The notes under the pieces: generated by a model
Told to the model about the DNA's origin: nothing
Seen by the model: the letters and a program-made list of their open reading frames with translations, nothing else
The model's database searches: none
In this document: positions 9,430-17,775 of the stretch, one piece after another
Position numbering within the stretch: the stretch's first letter is position 1
Layout: each line of letters begins with the position of its first letter
Made by a program: the position numbers and the translations under genes
DNA from: Bacteroidota bacterium
GTDB lineage: Bacteria > Bacteroidota > Bacteroidia > B-17B0 > Aurantibacillaceae
Direction: 5' to 3'
Assembly: GCA_013697245.1 (NCBI GenBank)
Contig: JACCXH010000049.1
Span: 294,206-358,205 of the forward strand
DNA: 64,000 nucleotides

Positions 9430-9810
9430 CTAAAATATTTTCGCTTCAACACTAATTTCCACATTCGCATCCTTTGGTAGTCGCGCTGCCTGTATGGTTG
9501 CACGTGCAGGAAAATCGTTCTTGAAATATGAAGCGTAAACTTCGTTCACATGCACGAAATTGTTCATATCAGTTAAAAAAATGGTGCTTTTTACCACGTT
9601 ATCGTATGTGCAGCCACCAGCCTTTAAAATTGCGCCAAGATATTCCATTACCATTTTGGTTTCTTCTTTAATGGTAGTTTTTACAAGTTGTTTACTTTGC
9701 AGGTCCATAGCAATGGTTCCGCTAATAAACATGCTATCGCCAACAATTACTGCCTGGTTATATGGCCCAATTGGCGCCGGTGCATTTGGAGTATTTACGA
9801 TCTTTTTCAT
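9430..9810 (-). CDS. ridA: RidA family 2-iminobutanoate/2-iminopropanoate deaminase
   Basis: 126 residues, the standard RidA length. It has the N-terminal signature NAPAPIGPYNQAV, the central ISGTIAMD, and the C-terminal ARATIQAARLPKDANVEISVEAKI, which carries the arginine that binds the substrate carboxylate and the glutamate that orients the water. The enzyme hydrolyses reactive enamine/imine products of PLP enzymes, such as 2-aminoacrylate from serine, and protects PLP enzymes in the cytosol. Monocistronic: rnpB lies 150 bases downstream and a divergent signalling gene lies upstream. Confidence 0.95.
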   Translation of the reverse strand: MKKIVNTPNAPAPIGPYNQAVIVGDSMFISGTIAMDLQSKQLVKTTIKEETKMVMEYLGAILKAGGCTYDNVVKSTIFLTDMNNFVHVNEVYASYFKNDFPARATIQAARLPKDANVEISVEAKIF

Positions 9811-10122
9811 ATGTCGATTTTATTTTTTTAATTATCATATGGAACCTTAGATGCTAGTAAAAAGCACATTCAATTCGCTTAATCTTAACAAATATAAATA
9901 AAGATTCGGAAAAAGGATATTGGTAATTTTGAACATTTATCTTGCATTATTAATTCCTATTTTGTTTCTTTGTATTTATACAATGAAAGTTCAAGCTCAT
10001 AAAACCTATTTTATTCCTGTCAATTTTAATAATTGCTGGCATATTATGGCTTGTTTTATTCGCCGTTATTGATTCTCCGGCATTTTAGTTTTCAGTTTTC
10101 TCAATTTATTTTCTTTAAAACC
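9811..10122. other. Divergent intergenic region between ridA and the PAS-phosphatase gene
   Basis: A gene-free stretch of 312 bases. A TAATTTTG match to the Bacteroidota -7 box (TAnnTTTG) lies at 9925-9932 on the plus strand, with only a weak TTCGG about 15 bases upstream. No structured RNA or repeat was seen. An in-frame ATG at 10033 would add 30 hydrophobic residues to the next gene, but those residues do not resemble a PAS protein start, so I treat this part as untranslated. Confidence 0.35.
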
Positions 10123-11280
10123 ATGCAAACGATCTCAGATCTTGTATTAGACAAGTTAAACACATTATTAGTTATTGTAAATAACAAAGGCGAAGTAGAG
10201 TTCATAAGTAACTCATCAAAAGCCTTATTGGGTTTTGAACCGGAACAACTTTTGGGTAATAACTGGTGGATCATTCCTCGTCAAAGCGAGCACGAAGGAA
10301 CTGCTGTAAAAGAAAAGATTATTAATATTATGTTGCACGATTCATACCAGGTGGAGCAGGGCTTTGAGCACGCCTTAAAAACATCAAAAGGACTTATTAA
10401 ATGGTTCAAATGGAGTTCCACTATTATGGCTGACGATAAACTGATAGGAATCGGTATTGATATAACTGAAAAGAAAAAATCGGAGCAAAAAACCCAGGAA
10501 ATAAACCGGGCATTAACTGAAAAAAATAAAGAGATCACAGATAGTATCAGCTATGCTAAAAAGATACAGGAAGCGATATTACAGAACGATTCTTTTTTGA
10601 AAACTAAATTCAAAGATGGCTTTGTGCTATATCAACCAAAAGATATTGTTAGTGGCGACTATTATTATTTTTACGAGAACGCCGAAAGTATTTATGTTGT
10701 AGTGATAGACTGCACCGGCCATGGCGTGCCGGGCGCTTTAATGTCGGTTATTGCCAACTCGCTTTTAAAAGAAGTGTTTTACAATAAAAGCTTAACCCAA
10801 CCCGATGAGATCTTGTATGCTTTGGATGAATTATTGTTTGATTCTATCAATAAAAACAACCTCGAAGAGATCCGGTACGATGGTATGGATATTGCCTTAT
10901 GCGCTATTCATAAAAAAACAAATGTTTTGAGTTTTGCCGGTGTCATGCGGCCTTTATTTATAGTTAGGGATAACGAAATAATCGAAACTAAAGGCAGCAA
11001 ATTTCCACTTGGTTATTACTTTGATAAAAAAGAATTTGTCTTGAATACCATTCAGCTAAAAGAGAACGACAGGCTGTATCTGACTACCGACGGGTATGCT
11101 GACCAATTTGGCGGCAACAATAATAAAAAACTTAACCGGAAAGCGTTTAAGGAACTGTTGTTGTCGTTAAATGGAATGGATGGAGATGAACAAAATTCTT
11201 TTTTAGATTATTCGCTAAAGAATTGGAAACAGGACGAAGAACAAACAGATGACATTTTAGTTGTTGGTATTACTATTTAA
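10123..11280 (+). CDS. PAS domain plus SpoIIE-type serine phosphatase
   Basis: 385 residues from the ATG at 10123 (MQTISDLVLDKL). I chose it over the ATG 90 bases upstream because the PAS fold starts here. A PAS domain spans about residues 5-120 (NNKGEVEFISNSSKALLGFEPEQLLGNN is its core pattern). A signalling helix follows (NKEITDSISYAKKIQEAI), then a PP2C/SpoIIE domain from about 160 with metal-binding aspartates in IVSGDYYYF, VVIDCTGHGVPGALMS, YDGMDIALC, LTTDGYADQFGG and EEQTDDILVVG. No signal peptide or TM segment, so it acts in the cytosol. The usual GDFYW is GDYYY here. Family members dephosphorylate phospho-serine on STAS proteins. Its stop overlaps a minus-strand phosphatase relic. Confidence 0.9.
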   Translation: MQTISDLVLDKLNTLLVIVNNKGEVEFISNSSKALLGFEPEQLLGNNWWIIPRQSEHEGTAVKEKIINIMLHDSYQVEQGFEHALKTSKGLIKWFKWSSTIMADDKLIGIGIDITEKKKSEQKTQEINRALTEKNKEITDSISYAKKIQEAILQNDSFLKTKFKDGFVLYQPKDIVSGDYYYFYENAESIYVVVIDCTGHGVPGALMSVIANSLLKEVFYNKSLTQPDEILYALDELLFDSINKNNLEEIRYDGMDIALCAIHKKTNVLSFAGVMRPLFIVRDNEIIETKGSKFPLGYYFDKKEFVLNTIQLKENDRLYLTTDGYADQFGGNNNKKLNRKAFKELLLSLNGMDGDEQNSFLDYSLKNWKQDEEQTDDILVVGITI

Positions 11281-11360
11281 AAACAGATACCCAACATACA
11301 AACGTCATCAACCTGCTCAAGATCACCTTTCTATTGTTGGAAATTTTTAAGAAGGTTTGT
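11277..11360 (-). pseudogene. Relic of a SpoIIE phosphatase gene 3' end
   Basis: The minus strand reads LLKNFQQ-stop-KGDLEQVDDVCMLGICF-stop. This aligns residue by residue with the C-terminus of the TPR-phosphatase at 13499-15493 (LLKNFRDWKGELEQVDDVCVIGIKF). The tryptophan codon TGG has become TAG and the upstream coding sequence is gone. The terminal TAA overlaps the stop of the plus-strand PAS-phosphatase gene. It shows that the phosphatase array once extended further left, or that a copy was deleted when the glycoside hydrolase region came in. Confidence 0.75.
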
Positions 11361-11481
11361 AAATTAAGCCCTCGTTAATATTTTGCACTTTTAAAATAGG
11401 GTAATTTAATTTTTGAACGACATATTTATGACAAGAAAAATGGAAAGGTGCCTAATTAACAATTTAAAAAAAAATTAATAT

Positions 11482-13422
11482 ATGATCAACCTTATAAATG
11501 CCAGACTAAGTAATTTATTTGTGCTTCTTACTTTAATACTCCCAATTAAAGCCCAAAATATATATATAAACTCTTCAACCAATTTAGGAAATGTACCTCA
11601 ATTGTATAAGCCTAGGTTTAATCTTACTCCAAAAACAAATTTAGCAGCTTATGATTTTATAACTAATGGAGTGTATTATAATTCTATTAGGATATACAGT
11701 ATTGAAGAAGCATTAAACTGGCCAGGAGTTAATTCAATAAATGGTGTTATGGCAGTATTAGAAGCGTCAAAACCGGGTATTCTGTTAGCAAAACAACATT
11801 GTGATAAATTAATTATGCCTATTTTAAAAATGCCGGCTTGGTTAAGCTCATCCAGCAATACCACGCCATTTCCGGCATCTGTTGACCCAAATTGGACAAT
11901 TTTAAATGGCATGCCTCCCGCCAACTATAATACCTAGGCAATTTTAATGGATAGCATTGTAAATAAAATTAATAATCAATGGGGTTTAAATCCATATTAT
12001 GAGATATGGAATGAACCTGAAAATTATTATTGGCAGGGTACCACTGCGCAATATCATACCTTTTTTAAAAATACTTTTAAAGCTATTAAATTAAATCATC
12101 CAACTGCTTTGGTTGGAGGGCCTGTTGTAGCAAGTTTTAGTTCCTGTTTTAATTTAAGTTTGCCAAAGGGTCATTTAACTAATAGCCAATATAACCAAAC
12201 TATCATTGCAAACGTAATTGATAGTTGCGTTTCCTGGAACATCAAGCTGGACTTTATTTCTTGGCATAAGTTTGATCCATTATTGCAATCGGTTAATGAA
12301 GAAATTTTGTATTTAAACCAAAAACTTCTAACTTCCGGTCATGGCATTGTTCCCTATATCGTTTCCGAACATAATCAAACATCATCTCTTCGTGATACTT
12401 ATTTCTCGAATGCTTCTGTAACATCTAATATATTAAACATTGAAAAAATGGGCGTGTTAGCTCATTCTGTTGCTGCGTGGCAAGATTTTGATTCTTCTAA
12501 TACTGAGTTCCATAAGGATTATGGTGTATTAAGTTGGAATTCATTGCATAAACCTGTATGGAAATCTTTACAACTACTTAATAGATTAAAAGGGAATAAA
12601 TTAAAGAACTATTGTAGCGATTCGCTTAATATATCGGTGGCCGCTTCGTATAATAATGATACTGTAAGAACATTTATTTCAAACTATCAATTACCCGCTT
12701 TTGCAGAAACTAAATCTTATTTATATTATTTAAAGAATTTCAACTCTACTGATTTTGCAGCCGAAGGACTTGCTTCAGATAACCATCTTGACTCAATATT
12801 TAGAGGACTTATTGTATTACCTTCCACCAGTCTATTATCTCAATCCATTAATCAGGCAATACCATTTTATAATAGAGCAGACTCTATGTTTAAATTCGGT
12901 AGAACAATTAATTTGCATTTTAAAGGGCTGACAGGTATTCATTCTGCAAATTTATATATGGTGGATTCAATTCAAAATAATATTATTTATAAATATGATT
13001 CTCTTATTACAAATGGATATACACGAAATTCGGCAGTTACGTTTCTTTATCCGAACAACACAATTAGTTTTAAAACTATAACAATTAGCGATTCCATTTA
13101 TTCATTTCATTTAAAGTCTAATTCAGTAGCACTTATAGAAGCGCTAATACAAAATCCTCAATCTATTTATGAAAATTTGAGCTCACAGCATAATTTTAAA
13201 ATATATCCAAATCCCTCAAAAGAAAAAATATTTTTTGAAGTAGAAAAAGGACAGTCTTATCTGCACACATTTCAGATCTTTAATACCCTTGGCGAATGCG
13301 TAAGAGAAGCACAATTAGTAAATAGAAGTGAATTAGATGTATCTAATTTGTCCGAAGGATTGTATATTATTCAGGTAAAAGAATACCCCTCTCAAAAACA
13401 AAAGTTTATTAAAGTAAATTAA
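11482..13422 (+). pseudogene. Secreted clan GH-A glycoside hydrolase with T9SS tail, interrupted by an in-frame TAG
   Basis: Two open segments in the same frame (11482-11934 and 11938-13422) are separated only by a TAG at 11935-11937. The first 151 residues have a signal peptide (ILPIKAQ) and the start of a barrel. After the amber codon the text resumes with AILMDSIVNKINNQWGLNPYYEIWNEPENYYW, whose NEP supplies the acid/base glutamate of clan GH-A (GH39-like). A later IVSEHNQT may hold the nucleophile. The end (IYPNPSKEKIFFEVEKG through LYIIQVKE) is a T9SS type A sorting domain. Either a nonsense pseudogene or an assembly error. A restart at the ATG at 11947 would lack signal peptide and first barrel strands. 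Confidence 0.75.
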
Positions 13423-13498
13423 CAGGAGGGCTTACTTACTAAGGATTTTGAAGCAAATGTTAGTAAGACTATTTGTTGGTAGATGTTGATTCCGTTTT

Positions 13499-15493
13499 TT
13501 AAAACTTAATTCCAATAACACAAACGTCATCAACTTGCTCAAGCTCGCCTTTCCAATCGCGGAAGTTCTTTAATAAAGCCGCAGCCTGCTCAGCAGCGGT
13601 TAATTTGTTAATAGATACCAGCTGGTTATTTAATTGTTTGTATTTATATTTTTTTCCTTTTGGTCCGCCAAACTGATCGGCGTAACCATCAGTGTATAAA
13701 TATAAAGTATCGCCTTTTTGCATTTTTATCTCGTTCAGCGTAAACGCATCTTCCCGTTCGCCTTTGCCAACCGGCATTTTATCTTTTGGCAATTCAACAA
13801 TTTCGTTATCCCTTATAATTATGGGCGAGTTGTTTGCAGAAGCATAGGTGATCTTATTATTGGACTTATCAATACAGAGAACAACACCATCGAAGCCATC
13901 TTTTTGTTCTTCTTTACTAATTGAGTTTATCAATCTTTCGCGGGTATAATTCAGTATCTTATCGGGTTGTAAAATTAATTTTTCGTTTATGGCCTCGCTT
14001 AAAAACCCAATGTTCAACAAGCTCATAAACGCGCCGGGAACCCCATGACCGGTTGAATCACAAACCGCCAGAAAAAATTTATTATCCTGCTCGCAGGCCC
14101 AGTAAAAATCGCCGCTTACAATATCTTTAGGATGAAATAAAGTAAAATACTTATTCTCACCCAAATGGTCATTTAAAAAATCGGTATGTGCCAACAAGGT
14201 GTACTGAATACGTTTTGCATAATTGATAGAATCGGTGATCTCTTTATTCTTATTTTCAATGATCTCTTTTTGCTCTTCGGTTTGTTTGCTTTTTATTTCG
14301 ATAATCTCTTTTTGTTTTCTTGTTATCCTAAAGCGATTAAAGATCACCACACCAAAAATAAACACTAAAATAAAACCAACTGTTAGCGCAATTTTTAAGA
14401 TCTTATCCTTATCGATCTGCGCTTTATTGGCTTTTATTTTTTCATCTTTAATAATATTTTCCTGCGCGTTCTTAATACTATCGCGCACGGTACGCCTGTT
14501 AAATTCAAATTCAATTTCTTTTTTGTGCAATTCTTCTTTTGAATTACTTTCATTTAATTTTTCAATAACAGAAACATATTTTTCATAACTCTCCAACGAT
14601 CTTTTAAGATCATTTGTTTCTTTATAGATAGAGTACATGCTATGATAAACATTTTGAAGATCGCTGTAATCCTCAATTTCAGTGGCAATTTTTTCGGCTT
14701 TTGTATAATACGGAATGGCCAGGTTATATTGTTTACGTTTTAAATAGATCTCGCCAATATCCATAGATGATGTACATTCTTCATAAGGATTTTCGGCTTC
14801 TTTAGCCAATTCATTGTTCTTCATGAAATTAATAAGGGCCTCATTCAAATTATTAAGGCCCATGTAAGAATTACCAATGTTGCCGTAAGCGGAACAAATG
14901 CCATTTACACTATTCATTTTTTTGTAAATGATTAACGATTTTTTTCCATAATCCAAAGCGGTAGAATAATCCTGAAAATTATTATACAACAAACTTAAAT
15001 TATTATAAATACTGGCGAGTTTATTTTCGTTATTTAATTTTTGAGCGATAGAAAGGCTTCGCAGTTGGTATTCAAGAGCCTTTTTGTTTTGGCCCAACGT
15101 AATATATATAGCGCCAATATTACCGAGGGCAACTAAAACTGCTTCGTCAATTTTTTGTTGTTCGCCAAGGTTCAATGATTTTTGATAATAGTCAATTGCT
15201 TTTACAAAATCGCCCTTTACTTGGAAATAAGAGCCCATTAAATTTAAGATCTTTGTTTGAATGCGTGGAGAACCTGATCGTTTTGCAAAAGTAAATGCTT
15301 TCTTTGAAAACATGTAAGCAGAGTCGGGGTTTGAATACAAATATTCCCAGGCCATATCATAATAAACAAAGAATTTGGTACTATCGGATGACGAAGGATT
15401 ATTGGCAATTTTTAATAAAGAATCAGTATTGGTAGAATAAAGACCCTTTCCAAATAAAATGGCAATTAAAAGTATTAATTTCTTAAATTTCAA
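13499..15493 (-). CDS. TPR sensor with C-terminal SpoIIE-type phosphatase (membrane-bound)
   Basis: 664 residues. Signal peptide (to about residue 20), then TPR repeats about 35-320 (several NIGxxYxxxGxxxKAL units), a juxtamembrane coiled coil, one TM segment at about 366-386 and a cytosolic signalling helix with KEITDSINYAKRIQYTLL. The SpoIIE/PP2C domain follows from about 445, with D461 (SGDFYW), D479 (CDSTGHGVPGAFMS), LYTDGYADQFGGPKGKKYKY and LEQVDDVCVIGIKF. The TPR part is predicted periplasmic and the phosphatase cytosolic. The likely substrate is phosphoserine on an anti-sigma antagonist or STAS protein. Last gene of the minus-strand phosphatase array, with an 89-base gap from the preceding member. 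Confidence 0.93.
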   Translation of the reverse strand: MKFKKLILLIAILFGKGLYSTNTDSLLKIANNPSSSDSTKFFVYYDMAWEYLYSNPDSAYMFSKKAFTFAKRSGSPRIQTKILNLMGSYFQVKGDFVKAIDYYQKSLNLGEQQKIDEAVLVALGNIGAIYITLGQNKKALEYQLRSLSIAQKLNNENKLASIYNNLSLLYNNFQDYSTALDYGKKSLIIYKKMNSVNGICSAYGNIGNSYMGLNNLNEALINFMKNNELAKEAENPYEECTSSMDIGEIYLKRKQYNLAIPYYTKAEKIATEIEDYSDLQNVYHSMYSIYKETNDLKRSLESYEKYVSVIEKLNESNSKEELHKKEIEFEFNRRTVRDSIKNAQENIIKDEKIKANKAQIDKDKILKIALTVGFILVFIFGVVIFNRFRITRKQKEIIEIKSKQTEEQKEIIENKNKEITDSINYAKRIQYTLLAHTDFLNDHLGENKYFTLFHPKDIVSGDFYWACEQDNKFFLAVCDSTGHGVPGAFMSLLNIGFLSEAINEKLILQPDKILNYTRERLINSISKEEQKDGFDGVVLCIDKSNNKITYASANNSPIIIRDNEIVELPKDKMPVGKGEREDAFTLNEIKMQKGDTLYLYTDGYADQFGGPKGKKYKYKQLNNQLVSINKLTAAEQAAALLKNFRDWKGELEQVDDVCVIGIKF

Positions 15494-15582
15494 AACTATA
15501 TCAAAAACCTAAAATAAGAAAAAAAAAGCAGTGTTTACGCTAAATTCATGAACTAACAAGAAAAAATCACTAAACATATATC

Positions 15583-17706
15583 TTAGATTCTGATACCAAT
15601 TATGCAAATATCGTCAACCTGTTCAAGATCAACTTTCCAATCATAAAAGGCTTTATCTATAAGCGTACATTGTTTTTCCATCGGTTGTTCGGTTACAGAA
15701 AGTAATACTTCTTTAAATTTAGAAGCTTTGAATTTTTTGGCAAATTCGCCACCAAACTGATCCTGGTAACCATCTGTAAAAATATAGATACAATCATTTT
15801 TAACCAGATCGATTACATGATTTGTGAAGGATTTAGCCTGTTCAAACTTACCTATTGGCTGTTTGTCTGGTTTATACTCAATTATTTCGCCATTTCTTAC
15901 AATCCATAAAGGATTATTTGCACCTGCCCAATTTAATTTTTTTGTTTTTGTATCTAATAAACATAAAGAAATATCCATGCCATCCAGCACTTCTTCTTCA
16001 CTTTTTTCAAATTCGGCAATAACCAATTCTTTTGTTTTATCTAATATTTTTCCCGGCTCGGTAATACCATATTCTCGTACCGAACGGTTTAATGCATTAT
16101 GACAAACAACACTCACCAAAGCACCCGGAACACCATGACCGGTGCAATCTGCGGCGGCAAACAAAATACAGTTGGCAGTTGGCAAATTAACCGGCTCCAT
16201 CCAATAAAAATCTCCGGCAACAATATCCTTTGGTTTATACAAAATAAATGAATCCTTAAAATACTGTTTCACATTACGGTTAGATGGCAGTATTGCCGTT
16301 TGTATACGTTTAGCGTAACTTATTGAATCAAGTATCTCGGTATTCTTTCTTTCAACGATTCTTTTTTGCTCTTCAATGATCTTTGATGCTTGTTTGTTCT
16401 TTTGTGAACCAAGGTAAATGTAAAAAGCTAAAACCCCCACAATTAAAAGCGAAAGAAGAGAGATGAGGGAAATATTTTTTTGTAAGGAAGCGCTGCGTTT
16501 ATTATTCTCTAATTCCTGGCTAAGGTATTTTTGCTTTGATTCTGCTTCTAACGAATCTGATAAACTTTTTTTATCAAATTCGTAATACAATTGTTTTTTT
16601 GTAACCTCTTCGCGAATCTCATCATTGATAATAGAATCACGGGTATTAATATATTTTTTCATGTAAGTCACAGATCTTTTTAAATCGCCACCCAACTCAT
16701 AAGCTGTTGCCATTTGCTTGTAAGTACGCTCCATTAAAAGAGGGGAGCCCGTTTTTTCACTAATTGTTACACAAGTTTCAAGTACTTCAATTGCCTTTTT
16801 ATACTTTTTTTCTTCAATAAAAATATCCGCATCTACACAGTAACAAGAAACGATACTATACGGATCTTTAAAGTCGGTAAAAATCTTTAGGGCTTCTTTA
16901 TTATATTCTTTTGCCTTTTCAAGATTTTTTTCGATGATCTCGCAGGAGGCTAAGTTCATATAGTTATAACCAAGGTTATACTTATTATTTGACAGTAAAT
17001 TAACTTTAACAGCTTTTAAATAATATTCTTTTGCCTCCTTATCATTTTTAAGGTTGGATAGGGATGAGCCTATGTTGTTGTAGGTTTGACCAATTACTTT
17101 ATTATCGTTTGAGCGGATGGCCATATACAATGTTTTCTTAAAATACTCAATTGCCATTTTAAAATCGAGCTGATCAAAATAGACCCCGGCAATATTGCTA
17201 TACAATTTCATTTGCATAGAAACATTCTTTAAAGATTCGAATAATGGTAACGACTGATGATAGAATTCTAACGCTTTTTTAAAATCGCCCAACCTGCCGG
17301 CGCACATACCCATATACATCTTACATTCGGCAATGCCACTTGTGTGATTTAAATTGATGGCAATGGGCAAGGCTTCTTCGCCAAGTTCGTAGGCCAGCTT
17401 AAATTTGCTTTTTTTATAATTAAAGAAAACATTCTTTAAGGCAATATATAATTCGGAGGTTTTGTTTTTCGCAATGGTATTTTCGTCATGTGCTTTACTA
17501 AGGAATTTTTCGGCCTTATCCATTTCACCGACATTAATATACTCGCCGGCAATTTTTACAAAAGCATTAATTCTTGCCGTATCTTTAAGTGAATTACTAA
17601 TATTTATAAGACTATCTGTATTAGAAAAATAAAATGATGGTATAGTAACAACTAAAAATAAGAGAGTATAAAGTTTTTTATATTTAAAATTAGGCATTAG
17701 TGCCAT
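15583..17706 (-). CDS. TPR sensor with C-terminal SpoIIE-type phosphatase (membrane-bound)
   Basis: 707 residues; a start three codons later (MPNFKYKK) is equally plausible. Signal peptide, TPR repeats about 40-345, coiled coil, TM at about 412-433, signalling helix (TEILDSISYAKRIQTAIL), and phosphatase domain from about 480 with D499 (VAGDFYW), D520 (AADCTGHGVPGALVS), LDGMDISLCLLD, IFTDGYQDQFGGEFAKKFK and LEQVDDICIIGIRI. It is the most divergent of the tandem set: VAGDF instead of VSGDF, a longer loop after GDFYW, and ILPSNRNVKQYF before the domain. It resembles the truncated member at 25968 (LLPSEKYIERNF). Separated from the upstream member by 69 bases that hold a short relic of another copy. 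Confidence 0.93.
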   Translation of the reverse strand: MALMPNFKYKKLYTLLFLVVTIPSFYFSNTDSLINISNSLKDTARINAFVKIAGEYINVGEMDKAEKFLSKAHDENTIAKNKTSELYIALKNVFFNYKKSKFKLAYELGEEALPIAINLNHTSGIAECKMYMGMCAGRLGDFKKALEFYHQSLPLFESLKNVSMQMKLYSNIAGVYFDQLDFKMAIEYFKKTLYMAIRSNDNKVIGQTYNNIGSSLSNLKNDKEAKEYYLKAVKVNLLSNNKYNLGYNYMNLASCEIIEKNLEKAKEYNKEALKIFTDFKDPYSIVSCYCVDADIFIEEKKYKKAIEVLETCVTISEKTGSPLLMERTYKQMATAYELGGDLKRSVTYMKKYINTRDSIINDEIREEVTKKQLYYEFDKKSLSDSLEAESKQKYLSQELENNKRSASLQKNISLISLLSLLIVGVLAFYIYLGSQKNKQASKIIEEQKRIVERKNTEILDSISYAKRIQTAILPSNRNVKQYFKDSFILYKPKDIVAGDFYWMEPVNLPTANCILFAAADCTGHGVPGALVSVVCHNALNRSVREYGITEPGKILDKTKELVIAEFEKSEEEVLDGMDISLCLLDTKTKKLNWAGANNPLWIVRNGEIIEYKPDKQPIGKFEQAKSFTNHVIDLVKNDCIYIFTDGYQDQFGGEFAKKFKASKFKEVLLSVTEQPMEKQCTLIDKAFYDWKVDLEQVDDICIIGIRI

Positions 17707-17710
17707 AAAG

Positions 17711-17735
17711 TTAAATTTTTATACCAATAATGCAA
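17711..17735 (-). pseudogene. Short duplicated 3' end of a phosphatase gene
   Basis: On the minus strand these 25 bases read CIIGIKI-stop, nearly identical to the real 3' end of the neighbouring gene (17776-17800), of which they look like a decayed second copy. They are followed at 17739-17757 by CCCTTCGACGAACTGAGGG, an imperfect palindrome of the kind dispersed in many intergenic regions. I read this as a scar of unequal recombination between phosphatase genes. Confidence 0.5.
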
Positions 17736-17775
17736 TAGCCCTTCGACGAACTGAGGGTAAACAGGCTTTTTTACA

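Noticed and set aside
10033..10122. Longer N-terminus for the PAS-phosphatase (30 extra residues)
   Set aside because: The added residues do not fit the PAS family and the ATG at 10123 precedes the domain properly.
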